Source of the DNA: Fidelibacterota bacterium
Lineage (GTDB): Bacteria > Fidelibacterota > Marinisomatia > Marinisomatales > UBA1611
Length of the DNA: 36,684 nucleotides
Reading direction: 5' to 3'
Assembly: GCA_018692355.1 (NCBI GenBank)
Contig: JABHKE010000137.1
Coordinates: forward strand, 1-36,684
Shown here: in pieces, positions 29,519 through 36,684 of the stretch
Numbering within the stretch: position 1 is the first letter of the stretch
Layout: every line of letters begins with the position of its first letter
The notes under the pieces: generated by a model
The model's input: only the letters and a program-made list of their open reading frames with translations
The model's database searches: none
What the model was told of the DNA's origin: nothing
Position numbers and translations under genes: made by a program

Positions 29519-30100
29519 ATGGAAAAATATTTTAGAGATATTTGGGAATCGATTTCAACAATGTTGACAGGTCTGGGCATCACCTGGATGCATATGGTTC
29601 GCATCCGTCGCAATAATGTGACCTTGCAGTATCCAGAAGAGAAATGGCCCCGTCCGGAACGAAGTATTGGTTTTGATCATAGCAACTATAATGTGATCCG
29701 CTCACGGCTCCATGTTGATATAGATGACTGTATTGGGTGCCTCAAATGTGAACGTGTTTGCCCGGTGCAATGTATAAAAATTGTAACGGAAAAAGCACCG
29801 GTGCGTGGAGAGGATATCCAGAACATTGGGCATATTGGTGTTACCTCAAATAGTTCACGGAAAGCACTGGTTGTCACACGTTTTGATATTGATATGACCG
29901 AATGCTGTTACTGCAACTTATGCACTTATCCCTGTCCGGAAGAATGTATTTTTATGACTGGTGGTCCTAATGCTCACAAGCATCCAATTGACTATGAATT
30001 TTCAGAATTTGACCGTAGTGACTTGATTTATCGCTTTGCGAAAAAGGGAACGAAGGACGGCTTGCAGAAGATTCTCGATGGGAAAGGAGCCGATGTTTAA
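29519..30100 (+). CDS. nuoI: NADH-quinone oxidoreductase subunit I
   Basis: Two 4Fe-4S motifs: CIGCLKCERVCPVQCI and CCYCNLCTYPCPEECI. Confidence 0.96.
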   Translation: MEKYFRDIWESISTMLTGLGITWMHMVRIRRNNVTLQYPEEKWPRPERSIGFDHSNYNVIRSRLHVDIDDCIGCLKCERVCPVQCIKIVTEKAPVRGEDIQNIGHIGVTSNSSRKALVVTRFDIDMTECCYCNLCTYPCPEECIFMTGGPNAHKHPIDYEFSEFDRSDLIYRFAKKGTKDGLQKILDGKGADV

Positions 30101-30588
30101 TGACTGAATTCTCTTTCTGGTTTGTGATTGGTTTGACGGTTCTGTCGGCGGCCGTAGTTGTTTTGAGCAATCAATTGATTTATTCCGCAATGGCACTCCT
30201 CCTTACACTATTCGGCGTAGCAGGGATATATGTTTTCCTTTGGGCTGATTTTATGGCCGGGGTACAATTACTGGTTTATATAGGTGGTATTCTGGTCTTG
30301 ATTATTTTTGGGATCATGCTGACCAATCGAATTTCATCAGTACGCCTATCCCAAACCAATGTCCAACAGGGCGTTGGGGGTGCCATAGCCATTTGGCTTA
30401 TGATTCTGATTAGTTTGGTTATTTCAAAGACACCATGGTACCAGGCTGATGCTATTGAACCGACAGAAACTGTTGCCGGAGTAGGAACCTTGTTACTCAC
30501 AAAATATTTACTCCCTTTTGAAGCCATCTCGTTGCTCTTGCTCGGTGCGTTAATCGGTGCGGCTCTCCTATCTCGGAAGGAGAATTGA
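30100..30588 (+). CDS. nuoJ: NADH-quinone oxidoreductase subunit J
   Basis: [53 protein letters not shown]; position. Confidence 0.95.
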   Translation: MTEFSFWFVIGLTVLSAAVVVLSNQLIYSAMALLLTLFGVAGIYVFLWADFMAGVQLLVYIGGILVLIIFGIMLTNRISSVRLSQTNVQQGVGGAIAIWLMILISLVISKTPWYQADAIEPTETVAGVGTLLLTKYLLPFEAISLLLLGALIGAALLSRKEN

Positions 30589-30893
30589 TGCAGGAACTCA
30601 ATACTTATTTATTCGTAGCTGCGATCTTGTTTTCTCTCGGAGTTTTTGGTGTCATGACTCGTCGGAACGGGATTGCGATTCTCATGGGTGTTGAATTGAT
30701 TCTGAATGCAGCTAATATAAATTTTGTGGCCTTCTCCAGGTTTGGAGGCATGAATCTGGATGGTCATATTTTCGCACTCCTAGTGATAGTCCTGGCAGCA
30801 GCAGAAGCAGCCGTAGCCCTGGCAATCATTATTAATATCTATAATAATTTGAATACTATTAACGTGGATGAAGCGTCGGCGCTGAAAGAATAA
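30588..30893 (+). CDS. nuoK: NADH-quinone oxidoreductase subunit K
   Basis: [65 protein letters not shown] at 30588 preferred over the TTG at 30585. Confidence 0.96.
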   Translation: MQELNTYLFVAAILFSLGVFGVMTRRNGIAILMGVELILNAANINFVAFSRFGGMNLDGHIFALLVIVLAAAEAAVALAIIINIYNNLNTINVDEASALKE

Positions 30894-32944
30894 TGGAGAA
30901 TATTTTTATTAATTATTCCCTGTTTATCCTGTTCTTGCCGCTGGCTGCATTTGTGATCCAGATCTTTTTTGGAAAACGCCTTCCACGGCAGGGTGATTGG
31001 GTTTCCGTTGGTGCCATTATTATTACCTTAATCTTATCCATTGCCATGTTTGTGGCAATGCTTATGGGCAAAGATCCGAATTTCAAGCAAGAAGCATCAT
31101 TTACTTGGTTGGACATGGGTGCTTTTTCGATCCAATTGGGATTCCTGGTTGATAATATCACTGTAATCATGTTGCTGGTTGTAGCACTCATTTCAACCTG
31201 TACCCATATATTCTCTCTAAAATATTTGGAGGGGGATATTCGCTATTCCCGTTATTTTGCTTATCTGGGATTATTCACTTTTTCCATGAATGGGATCGTC
31301 CTGTCAAATAATTTAATTTCCATGTACATGTCCTGGGAATTGGTGGGCGTTAGTTCATATCTGTTGATCGGTCATTGGTTCGAAAAAGATTCTGCAGCGA
31401 ATGCTGCTAAAAAAGCTTTCCTGACCAATAGGGTTGGTGATATTGGCTTTTTTATTGGCATCATGCTGATCTACACAGCCATAGGTTCCTTTGTATTTGG
31501 TGATATTTTTGAAGGTGTTTCCACGGGCATGATCTCTGGGACAACACTGACTTTGGCCGGCGTAGGATTATTTCTTGGTGCTATGGGTAAATCATCACAA
31601 TTCCCGCTTCACATTTGGCTACCGGATGCTATGGAAGGCCCCACGCCTGTTTCCGCCCTAATGCATGCGGCCACTATGGTAGCTGCCGGGGTATATTTAA
31701 CGATTCGGATTTTTCCACTTTTAACACCGGATGCATTACTTATTGTGGCTTATGTGGGCGGATTCACAGCCCTGTTTGCATCGACTATCGCCATTACCCA
31801 GAATGATATTAAAAAAGTTTTAGCTTATTCCACAGTTAGCCAATTGGGATATATGATTCTTGCTGTGGGGACCGGAGTTTACACTGCTGCATTTTTTCAT
31901 TTAGTGACCCATGCTATGTTTAAGGCGAACTTATTTTATGGCTCCGGTTCAGTGATCCATTCCATGCACCATGCACTCCATGAAAAACACGACCATGAGA
32001 GTGATCCACAAGATATGCGAAATATGGGTGGTTTCAAGGATAAAATGCCCATTACCTATTGGTCCATGCTGGTAAGTACCTTGGCCATTGCTGGAGTACC
32101 GCTGTTTTCAGGATTTTTGTCAAAAGATGCGATCCTAGCAGGCTCCTTATCCTTTGCCCAGCACCACCCTGAACATTTTTTACTTCCCGTATTCGGTTTT
32201 GGTGCAGCAGCCATTACAGCTTTTTACATGTTCCGCATGATGTTCATGACCTTTCACGGTAAACCCCAAATGCCTGAATTGATTAATGATATCCATGAAT
32301 CACCGAAAGAAATGACAGGCCCCTTAGTCTTATTGGGTACACTAAGTATTGCCATTTGGTATATATTACCACACTTCAATCCAATTTCAACACACGGAAG
32401 TTGGTTCACTTCACTTGTTCAGCCTGTCACTGCCGTTGTTCCCGGGAATCTCACTGCCCATTCAATCGAAGAAGGAGCCCACCATGCACATAATCTTGCC
32501 ATGGGTATATCCATTGGAGTTGCAGCATTTGGTATTGGTTTAGCCTTTCTCATGTATTTGAAGAAGGTACTCTCTGCAGAAAGATGGGGCAATCGCGCTG
32601 GATTTATGTACGATTGGAGTTTGAATAAATATTATTTTGATGAGAATTACGATAAATATTTGTATCAACCCACTCTTCGCTTGGCGAACAAGATCGCTTG
32701 GATTGATTGGGAATTGTATGATAAATATTTCATCAACGGATTTGGACGCGTTACTAACTGGGCTAGTAGCGTCGCTGGTAAATTTGATTACAATATTATC
32801 GACCAAATACTGGTGGATGGTTTAGGCCGGATTACTGATAATCTTGGAAATATTCTCAAGAAAATTCAAACTGGAAAGCTTCAGAATTATTTGCTGTATG
32901 TTACAGCAGGGGTAATCATTTTAATGATTATTCAGTCATTTTAA
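30893..32944 (+). CDS. nuoL: NADH-quinone oxidoreductase subunit L
   Basis: SKYLEGDIRYSRYFAYLGLFTFSMNGIVLSNNLISMYMSWELVGVSSYLLIGHWF, LPDAMEGPTPVSALMHAATMVAAGVYL, STVSQLGYMILAVGTG. Confidence 0.97.
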   Translation: MENIFINYSLFILFLPLAAFVIQIFFGKRLPRQGDWVSVGAIIITLILSIAMFVAMLMGKDPNFKQEASFTWLDMGAFSIQLGFLVDNITVIMLLVVALISTCTHIFSLKYLEGDIRYSRYFAYLGLFTFSMNGIVLSNNLISMYMSWELVGVSSYLLIGHWFEKDSAANAAKKAFLTNRVGDIGFFIGIMLIYTAIGSFVFGDIFEGVSTGMISGTTLTLAGVGLFLGAMGKSSQFPLHIWLPDAMEGPTPVSALMHAATMVAAGVYLTIRIFPLLTPDALLIVAYVGGFTALFASTIAITQNDIKKVLAYSTVSQLGYMILAVGTGVYTAAFFHLVTHAMFKANLFYGSGSVIHSMHHALHEKHDHESDPQDMRNMGGFKDKMPITYWSMLVSTLAIAGVPLFSGFLSKDAILAGSLSFAQHHPEHFLLPVFGFGAAAITAFYMFRMMFMTFHGKPQMPELINDIHESPKEMTGPLVLLGTLSIAIWYILPHFNPISTHGSWFTSLVQPVTAVVPGNLTAHSIEEGAHHAHNLAMGISIGVAAFGIGLAFLMYLKKVLSAERWGNRAGFMYDWSLNKYYFDENYDKYLYQPTLRLANKIAWIDWELYDKYFINGFGRVTNWASSVAGKFDYNIIDQILVDGLGRITDNLGNILKKIQTGKLQNYLLYVTAGVIILMIIQSF

Positions 32945-32969
32945 ATCAAATGAGTAAGGTGAGGAGAGA

Positions 32970-34514
32970 ATGGAAAATATTCTCAATTGGATAATTTGGT
33001 TCCCCATCATTGGGATGGTGGCCATTGCATTTATACCGCGAGATAAAGAAAATGTGATCAAGATCACAGCTGCGGTTGCAACCGGATTGCAATTCCTGTT
33101 GACTCTAGTTCTATGGCAGAATTATGATGCAGGGAATGGAAGTATGCAATTCATGGTACGGGCTGAATGGATTCCGTCCTTCAACATCTCCTATATTCTG
33201 GGTGTTGATGGATTAAGCCTGCCCATGGCGATATTAACTGCACTCCTGTGTTTCATCGGCGTGTTTGTTAGTTGGAATATCGATAAAGCGGTGAAAGGGT
33301 ATTTCGCTCTTTTCTTGTTATTGGATACTGGAATCATGGGCGTTTTCTTGTCAATGGATTTTTTCCTTTTCTATATTTTCTGGGAAGTGATGTTGTTGCC
33401 TATGTATTTCTTGATTGGGATATGGGGTGGCCCTCAACGTGAATATGCAGCTATTAAATTTTTTCTTTACACATTGTTTGGCTCTGTGCTTATGTTAGTT
33501 GGTATCCTGGGGCTATACTTTACCTGTGGAAAAACATTTGATATTTTAGAACTCATGCGTGTCGCACCAGAAGCTTTGAATGGTGTAATGTGGTGGGGGA
33601 TGAGTGCAATTAAGGTTATTTGGATTCTTTTATTTATAGGATTTGCAATCAAAGTACCGGTTTTTCCATTCCACACCTGGCTACCCTTGGCACACGTGGA
33701 GGCACCCACAGCAATTTCTGTATTACTGGCAGGAATCCTTTTGAAATTGGGTGTCTATGGAATTCTGCGAATCAATTATGGATTGATGCCCGACGGGGTG
33801 TATTGGTTCTCCGGCGCATTAGCAGCTCTGGGGCTTATTAATGTGATCTGGGGCGGACTCTGTGCCCTGGCCCAAACAGACTTAAAAAAACTGGTGGCTT
33901 ATTCCAGTGTGAATCATATGGGCTATTCACTGATCGGAATGGCGGCAATTGTAGCAGCGGGCGAAGCCAATGGTATGAATTTAAAAGCTGCCCAAGCCGG
34001 ACTCGGTGGCGCTGTATTCCAAATGTTCAATCACGGAACGATTTCAGCCATGCTCTTTATTTTAGTCGGGGTCATCTATGATCGTGCACATCATAGAGAT
34101 ATTGAAGGTTTTGGTGGATTGGCGGCACAAATGCCGATATATACCGGAATCACTGCTTTAGCTTTCTTTGCGGGGTTAGGCCTTCCGGGCTTTTCCGGTT
34201 TTATCAGCGAAGCCATGTGTTTTATTGGCGCATTTCCGGTTTATAGAGGTATTGTTATTGCATCTACGATTGGAATTTTGTTGAACGCTGCTTATTTCCT
34301 ATGGGCATTCCAACGAATCTTTTTTGGAGAACTGAACGAGAAATATACAGATTTACCGGAAATCAATCGTTTGGAACTCTTTACAGTTGTACCATTGCTA
34401 GTGATTACTCTTTTCTTCGGGATTTATCCGGCACCTTATTTAGATATCATTGCCAGCACCATGGATGAGATCATTCATCATGTAGTATCTCTGGCAACAT
34501 TTGCTGGAATGTAA
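32970..34514 (+). CDS. nuoM: NADH-quinone oxidoreductase subunit M
   Basis: ILGVDGLSLPMAILTALLCFIGVF, FHTWLPLAHVEAPTAISVLLAGILLKLGVYGILR, VAYSSVNHMGYSLIGM, GLGLPGFSGFISE. Confidence 0.97.
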   Translation: MENILNWIIWFPIIGMVAIAFIPRDKENVIKITAAVATGLQFLLTLVLWQNYDAGNGSMQFMVRAEWIPSFNISYILGVDGLSLPMAILTALLCFIGVFVSWNIDKAVKGYFALFLLLDTGIMGVFLSMDFFLFYIFWEVMLLPMYFLIGIWGGPQREYAAIKFFLYTLFGSVLMLVGILGLYFTCGKTFDILELMRVAPEALNGVMWWGMSAIKVIWILLFIGFAIKVPVFPFHTWLPLAHVEAPTAISVLLAGILLKLGVYGILRINYGLMPDGVYWFSGALAALGLINVIWGGLCALAQTDLKKLVAYSSVNHMGYSLIGMAAIVAAGEANGMNLKAAQAGLGGAVFQMFNHGTISAMLFILVGVIYDRAHHRDIEGFGGLAAQMPIYTGITALAFFAGLGLPGFSGFISEAMCFIGAFPVYRGIVIASTIGILLNAAYFLWAFQRIFFGELNEKYTDLPEINRLELFTVVPLLVITLFFGIYPAPYLDIIASTMDEIIHHVVSLATFAGM

Positions 34515-34523
34515 GAGGCAAGA

Positions 34524-36014
34524 ATGACAAATCTGCAAAGTCTGTCTTTTTATTATCCGGAGCTAATTCTGATAGGAGTGATCCTGGCTGCAATAATATA
34601 TGATCTGACCATACATCAATCAAAATCAGGAAATGTTGGCTGGGTATTGGTTGCCGGCTTAATAGCGGTTGCAGGGGCGATTTATTTTCAGGAACAACGG
34701 GTCACGACTCTTTTTACAGATTCCATTGTCTTAGATCCATTTGCATCCTTTTTCAAACTGATTGTGATCCTGGCAACGATCTTCGTCTCTATCGTCAGTT
34801 TACAATCTGGGGAATTAAAAGATTACCGGAAAGGTGAATATTTTACTTTGCTGGGAATTATTGTATTTGGATTATTTCTCATGGTTTCTACAGTGGACCT
34901 GATCATGGTTTATATATCTATTGAAATTGTATCCATCATGTCCTTTGTTCTGGCGGGATATTTAAAACAGAATACCCGTTCCAACGAAGCGGGATTAAAA
35001 TACGTGGTTTACGGTGCATTTTCATCGGGAATAATGCTGTTTGGGTTGAGTTACATATATGGGCTCACAGGCAGCACAAATTATTTTCTGATCCAACAAG
35101 CAATAGCGACCATGGACGCCAGTGCAAATACTGCATTGTTCATGGCTATGATCATGGTTTTGGCTGGCTTTGGATATAAAATTTCTTCTGTTCCTTTTCA
35201 TTTTTGGACACCGGATGTTTATGAAGGTGCGCCTACAACTATTACAGCTTATTTATCAATTGCACCAAAAGCCGGTGCTTTTGCTATGATGATTCGTTTC
35301 TTTAACCAAGTATTGGCAGACGGCGGTGCCATGGGCGGATTGGATGCATCATCGGTTGCTTCATTGCCTTGGGCAAACATTATGAGCCTGTTGGCAGTGA
35401 TTACTATGACCTTGGGGAATGTGGTTGCGCTTCAGCAGAACAATATTAAAAGAATGTTGGCTTATTCTAGTATAGCTCATGCGGGATATATGTTACTGGC
35501 CATGCCAGTCATGTCCGGTGACAGTATCTATGCCATTATGATCTATTTGGTCATGTACCTATTTATGAATCTAGGGGCATTCTTTGTGGTGATCACGGTA
35601 AAAAATAAGACAGGTGGTGAAACATTTGATGATTATAAAGGTCTGGGCTGGGAGATGCCTTTGATTGGTGTTGTTATGACCATTTTTATGGTTTCCCTCA
35701 CTGGATTACCTCCTTCAGCTGGATTTGTTGGGAAATTTTATATTTTTGCTTCTTTGATCAAAGGGGGGAACCAGTTTTATTGGTTAGTAGTAGTTGGTGG
35801 TATCAACAGTGTGATTTCACTTTATTATTACTTCCGTGTTGTGAAAGTAATGTTCTTAGAAGGTGAAAGAAAGGATACGATCTTGCAACCACCCACTGTA
35901 ATGGCATGTATGCTTCTCGCTACCGCCATTCCTACAGTTATTCTGGGGATTTATTGGACGCCTGTTGCAGATTGGATCCAAAATTCTCTGACCTTTTTCA
36001 TTCAAACACTTTAG
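34524..36014 (+). CDS. nuoN: NADH-quinone oxidoreductase subunit N
   Basis: SIEIVSIMSFVLAGYLKQNTRSNEAGLKYVVYGAFSSGIMLFGLSYIYG, FHFWTPDVYEGAPTTITAYLSIAPKAGAFAM, LAYSSIAHAGYMLLA. Confidence 0.97.
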   Translation: MTNLQSLSFYYPELILIGVILAAIIYDLTIHQSKSGNVGWVLVAGLIAVAGAIYFQEQRVTTLFTDSIVLDPFASFFKLIVILATIFVSIVSLQSGELKDYRKGEYFTLLGIIVFGLFLMVSTVDLIMVYISIEIVSIMSFVLAGYLKQNTRSNEAGLKYVVYGAFSSGIMLFGLSYIYGLTGSTNYFLIQQAIATMDASANTALFMAMIMVLAGFGYKISSVPFHFWTPDVYEGAPTTITAYLSIAPKAGAFAMMIRFFNQVLADGGAMGGLDASSVASLPWANIMSLLAVITMTLGNVVALQQNNIKRMLAYSSIAHAGYMLLAMPVMSGDSIYAIMIYLVMYLFMNLGAFFVVITVKNKTGGETFDDYKGLGWEMPLIGVVMTIFMVSLTGLPPSAGFVGKFYIFASLIKGGNQFYWLVVVGGINSVISLYYYFRVVKVMFLEGERKDTILQPPTVMACMLLATAIPTVILGIYWTPVADWIQNSLTFFIQTL

Positions 36015-36087
36015 CGCATAAATATCTAAAACGTAGTTATAAAATCGGATCTATTTAGGTTTTATATATTTAAATAATTAGTTCAAC

Positions 36088-36684
36088 ATGAACCATATAA
36101 TCATAAGAAAAGGACACGATATCCGGATCGCAGGTGTTCCGTCTCAAGAAGTCACATCTGTTCCCGGTTCAGAAACGGTTGCCATTTCTCCCAAAACATT
36201 TCGTGGTGTAAAGCCCAAGCTTTTGGTGAATGAAGGGGATACGGTACAGATCGGTTCACCTTTATTTTTTGATAAAGCCAAACCGAATGTTAAATGGGCT
36301 TCCCCGGCAAACGGTACAGTGAAAACGATTCAATTTGGTGCCCGTCGTATTATTGAAAAGATAGAGATCAAGGTTGATGGGTCTGAGTCTATTCAAGGAC
36401 AAGTCTTTACATCCGAACAATTAACATCAGCAAATCGCACCACGATATTAAATAGAATATTAGAAGCGAACCTTTTCCCCCTGATTCGTCAGCGACCATT
36501 CAACAAAGTGGCGAATCCAAAGAATTTTCCGAGAGATATTTTTATTTCAGCCGTAAATACGGCGCCCTTATCCATTGACCTAGACCCTGTAATTGAATCT
36601 GAAAAGGCAGCATTCCAGGCCGGAGTAACAGCTTTATCAAAACTCACGGACGGAAATGTTGTGGTTACATCAAAGAAAGCGATG
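36088..36684 (+). CDS. nqrA: Na+-translocating NADH:quinone reductase subunit A, 3'-truncated by the window end
   Basis: Not in the ORF track (runs off the edge). Reads MNHIIIRKGHDIRIAGVPSQEV...VAISPKTFRGVKPKLLVNEGDTVQIGSPLFFDKAKPNVKWASPANGTVKTIQFGARRIIEKIEI, an NqrA N-terminal pattern. Confidence 0.93.
   Translation, partial: MNHIIIRKGHDIRIAGVPSQEVTSVPGSETVAISPKTFRGVKPKLLVNEGDTVQIGSPLFFDKAKPNVKWASPANGTVKTIQFGARRIIEKIEIKVDGSESIQGQVFTSEQLTSANRTTILNRILEANLFPLIRQRPFNKVANPKNFPRDIFISAVNTAPLSIDLDPVIESEKAAFQAGVTALSKLTDGNVVVTSKKAM

Noticed and set aside
1-36684. CRISPR arrays, transposases, integrases, tRNA/rRNA genes
   Set aside because: No regularly spaced repeats with spacers, no transposase/integrase motifs and no cloverleaf or rRNA-like sequence were recognised by eye; a tRNAscan/Infernal run would be needed for certainty.

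Overview
The window looks like a bacterial chromosome segment of Marinimicrobia/Bacteroidetes-like flavour (taxonomy is inference from protein style only). It has three blocks. (1) About 0.8-15.9 kb, minus strand: a tightly packed, AT-rich Wzx/Wzy-type capsule/exopolysaccharide locus, preceded on the plus strand by the 3' part of rfbA. The locus contains an SLBB-domain Wza-like exporter, a TagD-like glycerol-3-phosphate cytidylyltransferase, a Wzz-like chain-length protein with a fused N-terminal HTH-like domain, Wzx, two CDP-glycerol glycerophosphotransferase-like proteins, one GT2 and two GT4 glycosyltransferases, Wzy, a UDP-glucuronate decarboxylase, a WbaP-like priming transferase and a Wzi-like outer-membrane protein. 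(2) About 16.3-25.5 kb: housekeeping genes serS, plsC, a DUF2851 protein, a LysM lytic transglycosylase, an HU protein, an untracked 30-aa ribosomal-type basic peptide, xseA, xseB, nadK, a CoA-binding protein and proline dehydrogenase. (3) About 25.7-36.7 kb: an 11-gene complex I operon, nuoABCDHIJKLMN without nuoEFG, followed by a truncated nqrA. The most interesting points are the HTH-Wzz fusion, the teichoic-acid-like polyol-phosphate chemistry in an apparently diderm capsule locus, two small ORFs missing from the ORF track, a (NTDQ)6 in-frame tandem repeat in the Wza-like exporter, complex I lacking its NADH module next to nqrA, a NuoC N-terminal extension, and a structured 414-bp divergent intergenic region. 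No CRISPR, transposase, tRNA or rRNA was recognised.
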